Assembly: GCF_025154075.1 (NCBI RefSeq)
Contig: NZ_JAOAMU010000001.1
Coordinates: 1,116,479-1,180,478, forward strand
Origin: Chryseobacterium herbae
Lineage (GTDB): Bacteria; Bacteroidota; Bacteroidia; Flavobacteriales; Weeksellaceae
Direction: 5' to 3'
DNA length: 64,000 nucleotides
The notes under the pieces were generated by a model, which worked only from the letters and a program-made list of their open reading frames with translations, did not search any database and was not told where the DNA came from. Shown one piece after another: positions 15,898 through 25,100 of the stretch. How positions within the stretch are numbered: the stretch's first letter is position 1; every line of letters starts with the position of its first letter. Position numbers and translations under genes: made by a program.

Positions 15898-16964
15898 CGT
15901 ATTTTAACTTATTCAACAATATCCTCGTCACTAAAGGAGCCACACGCATCCTGATCGCTGATCTTCAAAGAAACTTTTCTGAGTTATATCCTTTGGAATT
16001 TTACGAAATCATAGAGGAATTGAAGATTAAATCTATAGAAAACCTTCTGGAAAATTATGATGAAGACTCTGCCCCATTGATTCAGGAATATATTAATCTG
16101 CTGCTTGAAAAAGAATATGGTTTTATAACGGAAGATGACTGGGACAGAAATTTCCCATTGCTCTCCTATACATTCTATGAACCCAATGAAATTTCAAATA
16201 TTTTCATAGAAATCAACAGCATTTCAATTCTGGATAAGATCAAACAAAGTGTGGAAAACCTGGGAGTGAAGCATATCGTACTTTTCAGTCACCAAAAACT
16301 TTCGCTTAAAGAATTTCTGGACATCGACTCAAAATTTAAAGGTTCTGTTTTAAACGGTATTGAAATTATTTCGCCTTTTCATGACGATGTAGATATTAAC
16401 TTTATTAACAGTCTTAGTCAAACCGCAGAACGAATTTATAGTTTAGTATTCCATAACTGTCCACAAATTCCATTTAAATCAAAGGATACTTTCAGATTCA
16501 GTGTACATTTTACGAAAGAAACATTGAAAATTTCCTCCTGCGGAAAAGTAGATCTGAACTATTTCAATACCAATATCTCAAAAGTGACAGAGGCTATGAA
16601 TTATAATTCCTGTCTTCACAAAAAAATCGGAATAGACGTTCATGGAAACATCAGAAATTGTCCCTTAATGCCTGAAAGCTTTGGAAACATCAATGATATC
16701 ACCCTGGAAGAGGCCTTGAACAGATCTGGATTCAGAAAATACTGGAACGTCACTAAAGATCAGATAGAAGCCTGCAAAGACTGTGAATTCAGATATATCT
16801 GTACAGATTGCCGAGCTTACACAGAACGCACCCATCAAAACCATGAGGAACCAGACACATCTAGGCCCCTTAAATGCGGTTACGATCCATTTACGGGGAA
16901 ATGGGAGGATTGGAGCAGAAACCCGTTAAAACAGCAAGCTATTCGCTTTTACGGACTGGATTAA
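15894..16964 (+). CDS. gwsS: SPASM-domain peptide maturase, grasp-with-spasm system
   Basis: A 356-residue protein with a C-terminal SPASM domain: SCLHKKIGID, NCPLMPESFGNI, then CKDCEFRYICTDCRAY and a last Cys in LKCGYD. These would hold auxiliary iron-sulfur clusters. The N-terminal 70 residues (KGATRILIADLQRNF, then EKEYGFIT) look like a winged-helix RiPP recognition element. The middle, where a radical SAM enzyme has CxxxCxxC, shows no such motif. So either it lacks the SAM cluster or its role is non-catalytic, for instance presenting the precursor. It is the last gene of the cassette and converges with the next gene. Confidence 0.85.
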   Translation: MTYFNLFNNILVTKGATRILIADLQRNFSELYPLEFYEIIEELKIKSIENLLENYDEDSAPLIQEYINLLLEKEYGFITEDDWDRNFPLLSYTFYEPNEISNIFIEINSISILDKIKQSVENLGVKHIVLFSHQKLSLKEFLDIDSKFKGSVLNGIEIISPFHDDVDINFINSLSQTAERIYSLVFHNCPQIPFKSKDTFRFSVHFTKETLKISSCGKVDLNYFNTNISKVTEAMNYNSCLHKKIGIDVHGNIRNCPLMPESFGNINDITLEEALNRSGFRKYWNVTKDQIEACKDCEFRYICTDCRAYTERTHQNHEEPDTSRPLKCGYDPFTGKWEDWSRNPLKQQAIRFYGLD

Positions 16965-16981
16965 TGGTAGAGCTTAAAGTG

Positions 16982-17359
16982 CTATCTGAAAAACTTCCAT
17001 TTCGGAATAATAGCCAGCATTCCAAATCCTGTAAAAAGGAAAAGATTGGTTACATCCGTGTATAAAAAGGTAGAAAGATAATAATTGTGCATAAAGAAAT
17101 GCAGAACCAGCAGTGCCGGAAACATAATGATTCCCACTTTTCTGTAGAAAAACATCAGGACAAGCCCGATCATCATCAGGAGATCAATGGAAAAAATAAT
17201 GAAAAAATACCATCTCGGAATCTGAAGATACTCATGCTGCAGATATTCATCCACATCTATTCCAAGCCCCATAATTGTAAACAGCATCAATGCTGCAAAT
17301 GCTAAAATAAAGCCCCATCCTTTCTTTGGATCCTCATCAAAGTAACTGTATTCTTCCAT
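16982..17359 (-). CDS. Four-helix membrane protein of unknown function
   Basis: A 125-residue protein with an acidic N-terminus (MEEYSYFDEDPKKGWG) and four hydrophobic segments at about 15-33, 50-70, 73-90 and 103-118. It contains WYFFIIFSIDLLMMIG and LHFFMHNYYLST. The layout resembles small DUF2569-like flavobacterial membrane proteins, but the match is not certain. It converges with the SPASM gene with a 17-base gap and lies downstream of the Lrp gene on the same strand. Confidence 0.65.
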   Translation of the reverse strand: MEEYSYFDEDPKKGWGFILAFAALMLFTIMGLGIDVDEYLQHEYLQIPRWYFFIIFSIDLLMMIGLVLMFFYRKVGIIMFPALLVLHFFMHNYYLSTFLYTDVTNLFLFTGFGMLAIIPKWKFFR

Positions 17360-17430
17360 AGGTACAAAAATAAAGAACTTATGAATAAATCCATAAGTTC
17401 TTTAGTATATTTATTCGTTTAAAATTTGAA

Positions 17431-17901
17431 TTATATAGAAATAGCGTTGATCAATCTGTTTTTGTCGCTCAAGTACTCTTCCATGGAGATCATACTCTCG
17501 GTTCTCATTACATCTTGAATGTCGTCTATCTGATAGATAATTCTTTTCGCATCTTCCGTATTCTTAGCTCTTACTTTACAGAAAATATTATATTTCCCGG
17601 AAATAACGCTCGCTTCAATTACGTTTGGAAGTATTGATAATTCTTTCAATACCTCTTGAGTGCGGTTTGATTTTGTCAAAAGGATCCCAATGAAAGCTGT
17701 AAAGTGATAGTCCAGCTTACCATAATCGATATTAAGAGATGACCCCAAAATAATACCTGCATCCTCCATTTTTTTCACTCTTACGTGAATTGTTCCCGCA
17801 GAAACATCCATCTGCTTTGCAATTTCTGTAAAAGGCATTCTTGTGTTTTCTACTAAGAAATCAAGAATTTTCTTGTCTATTTCGTCCAGTTGATAGTTCA
17901 T
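17431..17901 (-). CDS. Lrp/AsnC family transcriptional regulator
   Basis: A 156-residue regulator. Residues 1-60 form the AsnC-type helix-turn-helix (LDEIDKKILDFLVENTRMPFTEIAKQ, then VSAGTIHVRVKKMEDAGII). Residues 65-150 form the RAM effector-binding domain with LTKSNRTQEVLKEL, and VIEASVISGKYNIFCKVRAKN. The family senses amino acids or related metabolites as octamers. The ligand is not predictable. A -7 box lies 45 bases upstream. No obvious target operon is adjacent. Confidence 0.93.
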   Translation of the reverse strand: MNYQLDEIDKKILDFLVENTRMPFTEIAKQMDVSAGTIHVRVKKMEDAGIILGSSLNIDYGKLDYHFTAFIGILLTKSNRTQEVLKELSILPNVIEASVISGKYNIFCKVRAKNTEDAKRIIYQIDDIQDVMRTESMISMEEYLSDKNRLINAISI

Positions 17902-17945
17902 ATTAGTTAAATTACAATTTTCTTAAAAAATCCATGTATTTTTTG

Positions 17946-17953
17946 CAAATTTA
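17946..17953 (-). promoter_or_regulatory. -7 box TAAATTTG for the Lrp-type gene
   Basis: TAAATTTGCAA on the minus strand matches TAnnTTTG, 45 bases upstream of the start at 17901. No TTG at the usual -33 distance. Confidence 0.45.
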
Positions 17954-18035
17954 TAAAAAATTATTTAACTAAAAAAATTATATCAAACATTAACAATAAT
18001 TAACACGGATGATAAAAATCATTAAAATATTCAGA

Positions 18036-21000
18036 TTATTTAGCATTTGATTTTATAGAATCTGTTTTTATTTCCGTTTTAGGTTCTGCGGGTTTTTTAT
18101 CTTTTTTCTTCTTTTTAAAGAGAGAATTGAAGCTTTTACTCCACACAACTCCCCCACCATAGGCCTGATTTGCAGATCCATTCGTACTTACCATTCCTAT
18201 ATTGGTAGGTTTGGAATAGCCTCTCAGGACGAGACTCCCGTCATTCTTTTTAGAAACATCATACTCAATAGACCCTTCCCCGGAAAGATAATTTGTCTGT
18301 GTTCCTTCTGTTTTTGTCAGTGGAATACCCAGTCCGGTTTTAATATTGACCCTTGGTGAAAGGGCTACACTTACCCCGGCATTAGCCCGGTCACCAGTGT
18401 TGGAATTTTGATCACCTTTTACATAATTCAGATCGATCTGGAATTCGTTACTCATGGTATTCAATACAGAACCCAGCTGTTTAAGAAGCATATTATATCC
18501 GGAAGATTCTGCGACTCCCGCCACGTCAAAATCCACTCCTCCACTATTGGAGACATTAAAGGTACTTAACAGCAATACAGAACCAAACTGGAGTACTTTC
18601 TCGCCCTCCTGGCTCATCTTGGCTGCCAATGTTTCCTTTACCTGGCTGGACACGTCAAGAGCCGTCACATTCAGGTCTATTTTCGGATTGATTAAGGATT
18701 GGGTAATATTCGCCTGAAGCAGTACACTGATCGGCTGCAGTTTTCCCATACTTAAATATTCCCCTGCATTCGATACCATTCTTACATAATTGGCTGTAAT
18801 ATCCAGTGCAGGCTTCATAGCATCACCATCCCACCTTATGCTACTGTTCTTTTCGATCTGGAAGGTCTTATTCAGAATCGCTTTAGAAACAAATGTTCCG
18901 TTATCTACTTTATAAGTTCCGTTCATGGCGATTCCTCCACGTCTTCCCATCTGAAACCTCAGCCTGTCAGCCGTTCCTTTTACGGTAATATTTCCTACAT
19001 CATCGCCCACAAGTACGTTTACCGTTGTTCCTTTATCCACATCAAGACTGAAGTCGATATTCATATTCGCACCCGTCTTTTTCTTTTCCTCCAGCGTGAT
19101 CAATCCGTCTTTTCCTTCTTTCAGGAACCTCAGCATTTTGAACTCTTCCACATTAGACGTAGAACTGGAATTAAAGGTAAAGGTACTTCCGTTCAGTGCC
19201 TTCATATTCGGGGTGGAAATACTCAGTCCGGAAACAGGTCCGTCCACGTAGAGATCTCCCTGTCCGTAAACCCTTCCCCAAAACAGGTCAAAATCTTTCT
19301 GTGAGGTATTCAGCACCAGAAGATTATCGGCTCTCATAATCAGGTTGACCCCCATGGAAGAAATCGTTTCAAACTGGATCGCCCCGGAGATCGTTCCCTT
19401 AGAATTCGTTCTTCCGTCATGTACTTCAATATTGTTAAGGATGGCAAGTCCTTTGGAAAGCGGAATCACCGTATCGTCAAATGAATAATCTACGCCTGTG
19501 AAAAGCAGTTTCAGACCGAAACCTTTCAAGGCGATATCTCCACTGTAATCCAGATTGCTCAGCTTTCCGTTGATCTTAAGGTCACCCGTCGCTTTTCCTC
19601 TTATATTTCCGAAAACAGTCTGAACGAACTGTTGGGTAAAGGCAAGGTCAAAATCCCGCATTTCCGCCGTCAGATCGATCGTAGGAGAAGCGGTATTGTT
19701 GTTTACGGTACCTGTAAGATGCAGGTTATTATTTCCGAGAACTCCGGCAGAAGTTACTTTCACATCTACATCATAAACGTTCAGTGAGAATCCATTAGTC
19801 GCAGAAATCGTAAGGTCGCCCATTTCATTTCCGTTCATCATGATATTGTCTACCGTAAGGTCTACCAATGGCTGCAGCGTGCTCTTATCCATTTTGATCT
19901 TTACACTTCCGTTCGCCAGACCTTTGATTCCCATCGGATTTCCTCCGGACTGCATTTCAAGGAGCTTTTCTACGGCAAATTCATCGATATCCGCATCTAT
20001 ATAAAAGTCTTTTGCAGATTTAAACTGTGCCTCTTTAATGAACAGGGCACTTTTATCTGAAAATACCCTCAGATTATGAATGTCAAAATCAGCAGTACTT
20101 TTCCTGTAGGTAATAGAATGATCCAATTCTGGGCTGGTATCTATCGCCCAGGTAACATCATTGAACTTCACTTCTGTAGGCTCAAACCTGAAAACATAAT
20201 CTCCCGCTGCATTGGTAGACTGATCTACATTAATGGCGTATGCTTTAAGGCTTTCACTCAGTTCATCCTCCGGACTTCCATGTTTAAATGTTGTCGCAAG
20301 ATGAAGTGCCGTATTGTTTTCATTCTTTCCTCTGAGTTCAAAATCTTTGATAATATTCTTATTGTACACCAGTTTACTGATCCTTGCATACAGCTGCTCA
20401 TCAAGCTTTGCCGTATTGATTCTGACCATTACACTGTCGATCATCGCACTGTCTCTGGAAATATTATTCCGGTCATTAAGTTTATATTCAGGATTGGTGG
20501 CCGCCAACGCTTTGTCTGCTTCGGTGATCTCCTCCTTTTTGGTCATGATATACTTCAGGGAAGCTGCATCCAGATTCAGGATCAGGTCATTGGAATCTCC
20601 GTTATATTCTCCTTCTATCAAAGCACCCTGCGGAAGTTTAAGATCCGGCAGAAAATAATTCACAACACCCTGCTGAACATCAAAATTCATTTTGAAGCTC
20701 TGGCCTCTGTATAGTTTTCTCGGCGGAGGTCCTACCAGTATTCTTCCGATACCGTTTTCCATCATTCCCACAAGATCACCAAGGTTGTATTTTCCTGAGA
20801 TTTTACCACTGGCTGCTCCCGGTGCATCGACCTCTATTACACGTCCACCCGCTTCCACAAAGGTTTTAATCTTTGCTTTTGGAACGATATATTTCTGTGT
20901 AGTTGTAGCAAAATGCAGATCATTAGCATCCACATCCAGGGTCAGATCATTAATGGAAGACATGGACATTTTACCTACCACCTGGCCGCTCACGATCTGA

Positions 21001-22826
21001 CTTCCCGGTTTGTTGGTGAAATAATTCATGTTCAGATGGGTGACATCTGCATTCACATCCATCATAATCCTAGGGGTACTGAAATCAATAAGTCCCTTAA
21101 TGGTAGCTTTCGCCTGCTCATCATTTATGGTGATAAGTCCGTTATATTTTTTATGGTCTAATAAACCGTCCAGATACAGATTGCTGATTTGCTTATCCAT
21201 AATCTCAATGCTGCTGATCTGGGATTTGGTGGTGAGACGCATGGTATTGACGTCAAAACTCTGCCCGTTCAGATCAAATTTACCGGAGATAAGACCGACT
21301 GCTTTATTTTTGGTGATGACAGATGTATTCAGGTCTTTTACTTCCAGATATCCAGAATATTTAGGCATTGTTGTGCTGTATCCCGTCAATGAAAGTTTAG
21401 TGATTTTCGCCTGTCCTATTCCCGTCATCAGATTTCCGCTGGAAACATAAATTTGTCCGGGATCTACTTTTGCGGCTCCGTTGTATTTCAGTTTTCCAAA
21501 ATCGTCCGCGAAATTCTTCATCTTTTTAGATATAAATGAAGGCATCATCGCTTTAAGGTCTTTATAGGTAAAATCTGTAGAAAGATCATTGGTTTCAATA
21601 GAGAAATTTCCTTTCAACAGCCTATCGACTCTCATGGTTTTGGTCGCAATATTGACGTCAGGATTTCTGATCAGGAAGTCTTCCAGGTGGAATTTATTCA
21701 AGGGACCGGTCATTTTACCAGCCAGATTGAAGGGTTTAAAATTATCCCAGTTCGTCACGAAGTAACTGATGTCATATCCGCTCAATTGGCTTCCCTGCTT
21801 GATATTCATATCCCAACGTACACGGTCTGCAAAATCGGACCACGAGCCGTCATGAAGATTAAATTTAATATCTCCCTGAAGCAGTGAATGATCTGTATTC
21901 AGCGTCAAGTCTTTTAAGGAAAGGAATTCATGGGTCAAAGAAAGTTCCGTAGAAAAGGTATCTACCAAGTGAGATTTCCCCCATCTTGCTGTGACGAAGG
22001 ACATATTATTGATCAGCGCAGAAATATTAGGCCCGTTCACCTTTACATTAGGCGCTATTAAATTAAATTTTGTAGCCGTCAACCATTTTCCAGGTTCTCC
22101 CGGAGAGTTTTGACTAACGATCGAAACTTTTGAATCGATGATCTGGACACGTGAATTCAGCTGGAAAGGAGGTTTCTTTGGATCCCGCTTCTTTCCGCTG
22201 TCGAAAAGCTGTGTAAATCTGATAAAGTTGGAAATGCTGTCGCCTTTGTAGGTAATCACCTTTACATCGGCATTGACAAGGGTAAGAGAATTAAAGCTTA
22301 ATGAATTACTGTTCCCTGAAATTGCATTATAGGCAAGAGACATCCAGTCGGAATTTGCACGGAATTCTCTTGCTTTGATGAATTCAAGGCCTTTGTAATC
22401 TTTGATTTTTAAACCTTTTATAATAACGTCTCCGAAATAATCCACTTCTACACTTTCCGTAGACATTCCGGCTTTAAAGTCTTTGTTAACGATCTGAAGT
22501 GCCTGATTGGCGGCCCACTGCTTGGTTGCCGGAAGATTAATGGCCGTAAGGATTCCTCCAACAAGAATAACTCCCAGCCAGAAAAGGATCAGGAGAAGTT
22601 TGGCCCACCAGGAGTAGCTGGTCACATCTTTTACCGCCTGTTTTCCAAATTCTTCAGCCGTTTCTACGGGATGATGAATGGCATCTGATGCCAGTTCAGA
22701 TGCTTCTTTAACGGTCTCCTTCACAGCGCCTTCTACATTCTCCACAGTCTTCTGTACCTGATCACTTAGGTTCTCAGCTACAGATTTTTTATTCTCATTC
22801 TCGTTATTATTCTCTAACTTTGCCAT
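18036..22826 (-). CDS. tamB: Translocation and assembly module protein TamB (AsmA/DUF490 family)
   Basis: A very long envelope protein, 1596 residues from the ATG at 22826. The N-terminal 90 residues are soluble and charged (NENENKKSVAENLSDQVQ), then one membrane helix (SWWAKLLLILFWLGVILVGGILTAI, about 86-110). The rest is a repetitive beta-groove typical of TamB and lipid-bridge proteins, and the C-terminal DUF490 region has SRVNIKTG-like barrel-type strands. It spans the periplasm and helps insert outer-membrane proteins or move lipid. The frame is open to 22916, but that part overlaps tsaD; the ATG at 22826 leaves 4 bases to the divergent tsaD start. The tail is Lys-rich. Confidence 0.93.
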   Translation of the reverse strand: MAKLENNNENENKKSVAENLSDQVQKTVENVEGAVKETVKEASELASDAIHHPVETAEEFGKQAVKDVTSYSWWAKLLLILFWLGVILVGGILTAINLPATKQWAANQALQIVNKDFKAGMSTESVEVDYFGDVIIKGLKIKDYKGLEFIKAREFRANSDWMSLAYNAISGNSNSLSFNSLTLVNADVKVITYKGDSISNFIRFTQLFDSGKKRDPKKPPFQLNSRVQIIDSKVSIVSQNSPGEPGKWLTATKFNLIAPNVKVNGPNISALINNMSFVTARWGKSHLVDTFSTELSLTHEFLSLKDLTLNTDHSLLQGDIKFNLHDGSWSDFADRVRWDMNIKQGSQLSGYDISYFVTNWDNFKPFNLAGKMTGPLNKFHLEDFLIRNPDVNIATKTMRVDRLLKGNFSIETNDLSTDFTYKDLKAMMPSFISKKMKNFADDFGKLKYNGAAKVDPGQIYVSSGNLMTGIGQAKITKLSLTGYSTTMPKYSGYLEVKDLNTSVITKNKAVGLISGKFDLNGQSFDVNTMRLTTKSQISSIEIMDKQISNLYLDGLLDHKKYNGLITINDEQAKATIKGLIDFSTPRIMMDVNADVTHLNMNYFTNKPGSQIVSGQVVGKMSMSSINDLTLDVDANDLHFATTTQKYIVPKAKIKTFVEAGGRVIEVDAPGAASGKISGKYNLGDLVGMMENGIGRILVGPPPRKLYRGQSFKMNFDVQQGVVNYFLPDLKLPQGALIEGEYNGDSNDLILNLDAASLKYIMTKKEEITEADKALAATNPEYKLNDRNNISRDSAMIDSVMVRINTAKLDEQLYARISKLVYNKNIIKDFELRGKNENNTALHLATTFKHGSPEDELSESLKAYAINVDQSTNAAGDYVFRFEPTEVKFNDVTWAIDTSPELDHSITYRKSTADFDIHNLRVFSDKSALFIKEAQFKSAKDFYIDADIDEFAVEKLLEMQSGGNPMGIKGLANGSVKIKMDKSTLQPLVDLTVDNIMMNGNEMGDLTISATNGFSLNVYDVDVKVTSAGVLGNNNLHLTGTVNNNTASPTIDLTAEMRDFDLAFTQQFVQTVFGNIRGKATGDLKINGKLSNLDYSGDIALKGFGLKLLFTGVDYSFDDTVIPLSKGLAILNNIEVHDGRTNSKGTISGAIQFETISSMGVNLIMRADNLLVLNTSQKDFDLFWGRVYGQGDLYVDGPVSGLSISTPNMKALNGSTFTFNSSSTSNVEEFKMLRFLKEGKDGLITLEEKKKTGANMNIDFSLDVDKGTTVNVLVGDDVGNITVKGTADRLRFQMGRRGGIAMNGTYKVDNGTFVSKAILNKTFQIEKNSSIRWDGDAMKPALDITANYVRMVSNAGEYLSMGKLQPISVLLQANITQSLINPKIDLNVTALDVSSQVKETLAAKMSQEGEKVLQFGSVLLLSTFNVSNSGGVDFDVAGVAESSGYNMLLKQLGSVLNTMSNEFQIDLNYVKGDQNSNTGDRANAGVSVALSPRVNIKTGLGIPLTKTEGTQTNYLSGEGSIEYDVSKKNDGSLVLRGYSKPTNIGMVSTNGSANQAYGGGVVWSKSFNSLFKKKKKDKKPAEPKTEIKTDSIKSNAK
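22815..22822 (+). promoter_or_regulatory. -7 box TAACTTTG for tsaD, inside the first codons of tamB
   Basis: TAACTTTGCCA matches the Bacteroidota -7 consensus and lies on the complement of tamB codons 2-4. Transcription would begin about 22829, leaving almost no leader before the tsaD ATG at 22831. No -33 TTG seen. Confidence 0.5.
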
Positions 22827-22830
22827 TATT

Positions 22831-23847
22831 ATGAGCGACTCTATAATTTTAGGTATTGAATCGTCCTGCGACGACACCTCAGCAGCTATCATCAAGGGAA
22901 ACTGTATTCTGTCCAATATTGCTGCGAATCAGGCCATCCATAAAGAATATGGGGGTGTAGTCCCGGAACTGGCATCGCGAGCGCATCAGCAAAATATCAT
23001 CCCCGTTGTTGAAAAATCTATTACTAAAGCAAATATACAACAAAATGCTATTTCAGCTATAGGATTTACACGCGGCCCCGGACTTTTAGGATCTCTTCTT
23101 GTAGGAACGTCATTTGCTAAGTCTTTGGCAATGAGTCTGAATGTTCCGTTGATTGAAGTTAACCATCTCCAGGCCCACATTTTAGCCCATTTTATCGAAG
23201 ATGCAAATCCTATGCCGCCACAATTCCCTTTCCTGTGTCTTACGGTAAGCGGAGGGCACACCATGATCGTATTGGTGAAGGATTATTTTGATATGGAAAT
23301 TATCGGAAAAACAATTGATGATGCCGCCGGAGAAGCTTTTGACAAAATCGGAAAAATTTTCGATCTGGACTATCCTGCAGGACCTATTATAGACCGACTG
23401 GCTAAGGAAGGAAATCCTGATGCTTTTACGTTTAACAAACCGAGAATGGAGAATTATGATTATTCATTCAGCGGTATAAAAACGTCTGTCCTTTATTTCA
23501 TTCAGAAGGAGGTGAGAAAAAATCCTGATTTTATTAAGGAAAACCTGAATGATCTGTGTGCTTCCGTTCAGAGAACAATCGTTGAAATTCTGATGGCTAA
23601 ACTTGAAAAAGCAGCTAAAGAATTAAATGTAAAAGAAGTGGCGATTGCAGGTGGAGTTTCTGCCAATTCCGCTTTAAGAAAGGCGATGGAGGATAATCAT
23701 GAAAAATTAGGCTGGAATATCTACATTCCAAAATTTGAATATACAACAGACAACGCCGCGATGATTGCTATGGTGGCTCAACTGAAATATGAGCGAGGAG
23801 AATTTACGGATATGAAAACGTCCGCAACTGCAAAATATGATTTATGA
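22831..23847 (+). CDS. tsaD: tRNA N6-adenosine threonylcarbamoyltransferase TsaD
   Basis: A 338-residue ASKHA-fold enzyme. With TsaB and TsaE it moves the threonylcarbamoyl group to A37 of tRNAs that read ANN codons (t6A). It has the N-terminal ILGIESSCDDTSAAI block, the iron-binding His pair H112 and H116 in NHLQAHILAH, the SGGHT loop and the late TTDNAAMIA block with the metal-binding Asp. Full length. Divergent from tamB and overlapping the next gene by 4 bases. Confidence 0.97.
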   Translation: MSDSIILGIESSCDDTSAAIIKGNCILSNIAANQAIHKEYGGVVPELASRAHQQNIIPVVEKSITKANIQQNAISAIGFTRGPGLLGSLLVGTSFAKSLAMSLNVPLIEVNHLQAHILAHFIEDANPMPPQFPFLCLTVSGGHTMIVLVKDYFDMEIIGKTIDDAAGEAFDKIGKIFDLDYPAGPIIDRLAKEGNPDAFTFNKPRMENYDYSFSGIKTSVLYFIQKEVRKNPDFIKENLNDLCASVQRTIVEILMAKLEKAAKELNVKEVAIAGGVSANSALRKAMEDNHEKLGWNIYIPKFEYTTDNAAMIAMVAQLKYERGEFTDMKTSATAKYDL

Positions 23848-24260
23848 AAATACTCTTAGAAGAAAAAGTACTGGGAACCCAATCTAAAAAGAACTCAAAA
23901 TATTATTGGGTTTTAGAAACGATTACCGGAAAAAATGAAGTGACAGAAAAATCTGAAGACGAAGATGAAGATTATTTAATGATCAGTTCAGAAACTGGAT
24001 ATGTTCAAAATATAAAGGAAGAGATCGTAGAGAAAATCAATTCAGAAAATGTATTTAGTTTTACGTACGAACCCAAAGAAGGAGATTATTTATCCATCAA
24101 AAATAATTTAAGAAAAAACGAATATTTGAATTTAATTTTCATGAATAATAAGTGGCTTGAAGAAATTTACGCCTGTTCATATAGAGATTGTGAAGGTGAT
24201 ATTTATACCACGATAAAAACCGGTGTCGCATTTTTAAGCGATAATGAAATTGCCTTTTAA
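23844..24260 (+). CDS. Acidic protein of unknown function, coupled to tsaD
   Basis: A 138-residue soluble acidic protein (EKSEDEDEDYLMISS near residue 35). It overlaps the tsaD stop by four bases (ATGA) and lies 45 bases before rsmE on the same strand, so it is likely cotranscribed with two RNA-modification genes. I recognise no domain. The second half (EPKEGDYLSIKNNLRKNEYLNLIFMNNKWLEEIYAC) is predicted mixed helix and strand. Confidence 0.7.
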   Translation: MKILLEEKVLGTQSKKNSKYYWVLETITGKNEVTEKSEDEDEDYLMISSETGYVQNIKEEIVEKINSENVFSFTYEPKEGDYLSIKNNLRKNEYLNLIFMNNKWLEEIYACSYRDCEGDIYTTIKTGVAFLSDNEIAF

Positions 24261-24305
24261 CCATCACTTATACATAAAATTCAGGCGCATTCTAAATATC
24301 AATCT

Positions 24306-25007
24306 ATGAAACTTTTTTTTGGCGAAATCGATAACGGAAAAGCAATAATTAATGACGAAGAACAGCAGCACATTGTGAAAGTTCTTCGGATGAAAGAGGG
24401 TGAAGAAATTCACGTCACAGACGGAAAAGGAAATGTTGCTTCCGGACAATTATTGATCGAAGGCAAAAAAGCGAGTCTGAATGTTTCCGAAATTAAAACA
24501 GATACTCCGGATTTCAATCCTAAACTTCATATAGCTATTGCTCCGACTAAAAATATTGACCGAATTGAGTTTTTTGTAGAAAAAGCTGTTGAAATGGGTA
24601 TTTCTGAGATTACCATTTTACAAACTGAAAAAACAGAGCGTAAAAATATCAGTATAGACAAACTCAGAAAACAAGCCATTGCGGCCTCAAAACAAAGTTT
24701 GCGGTTTCATTTTCCTGTGGTTAATGATTTAATTAAACTTCCTGATTTTCTGAAAAATATTAGTCCAGAAAAGACTTTCGTGGCACACTGTCATGAAAAT
24801 CTGGAAAGAATTAAGCTTAACCATATTCCTGCTTTGGAGGAGATCACTTTTTTAATTGGTCCTGAAGGAGATTTTTCTGAAAGGGAAATCCAGTTTCTAT
24901 CCGACAGTCATATAAAAGCAGTCTCACTTGGAAACCAAAGGCTGAGAACTGAAACGGCGGGGGTGTTTGTAGCGGCGTGGAATTATTTTAGGATGGTGAA
25001 AGGGTAA
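24306..25007 (+). CDS. rsmE: 16S rRNA (uracil-1498-N3)-methyltransferase RsmE
   Basis: A 233-residue SPOUT methyltransferase that methylates U1498 of 16S rRNA with S-adenosylmethionine. An N-terminal PUA-like domain (IINDEEQQHIVKVLRMKEGEEI) is followed by the trefoil-knot domain: APTKNIDRIEFFVEKAVEMGI, LIGPEGDFSEREI and the SAM-binding end LGNQRLRTETAGV. Length is normal. It is the last gene of the tsaD row. Confidence 0.95.
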   Translation: MKLFFGEIDNGKAIINDEEQQHIVKVLRMKEGEEIHVTDGKGNVASGQLLIEGKKASLNVSEIKTDTPDFNPKLHIAIAPTKNIDRIEFFVEKAVEMGISEITILQTEKTERKNISIDKLRKQAIAASKQSLRFHFPVVNDLIKLPDFLKNISPEKTFVAHCHENLERIKLNHIPALEEITFLIGPEGDFSEREIQFLSDSHIKAVSLGNQRLRTETAGVFVAAWNYFRMVKG

Positions 25008-25008
25008 A

Positions 25009-25045
25009 AATTAGATGTTAGAGATTAGAAGTTAGAGGTTAGAAA
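25009..25045. repeat. Degenerate TTAGA-type tandem tract
   Basis: Between rsmE and the trmH gene: TTAGA occurs several times at short intervals (TTAGATG, TTAGAGA, TTAGAAG, TTAGAGG, TTAGAAA). Non-coding and of the same low-complexity kind as tracts in the 11.3 kb and 29.1 kb repeats. Confidence 0.5.
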
Positions 25046-25100
25046 TCGGGGCATATCAATAGATCAGCAAATTATCAAATCAACTCATCATCACATCAAT

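Noticed and set aside
20076..20714. Long ORF antisense to tamB (212 codons)
   Set aside because: It is rich in Ile, Phe and Arg with no domain pattern, and it lies opposite a clear, conserved-type TamB reading frame.
22827..22916. 30-residue longer start for TamB
   Set aside because: That part is the complement of the first codons of tsaD and has no signal or domain character; the MAKLEN start is more plausible.
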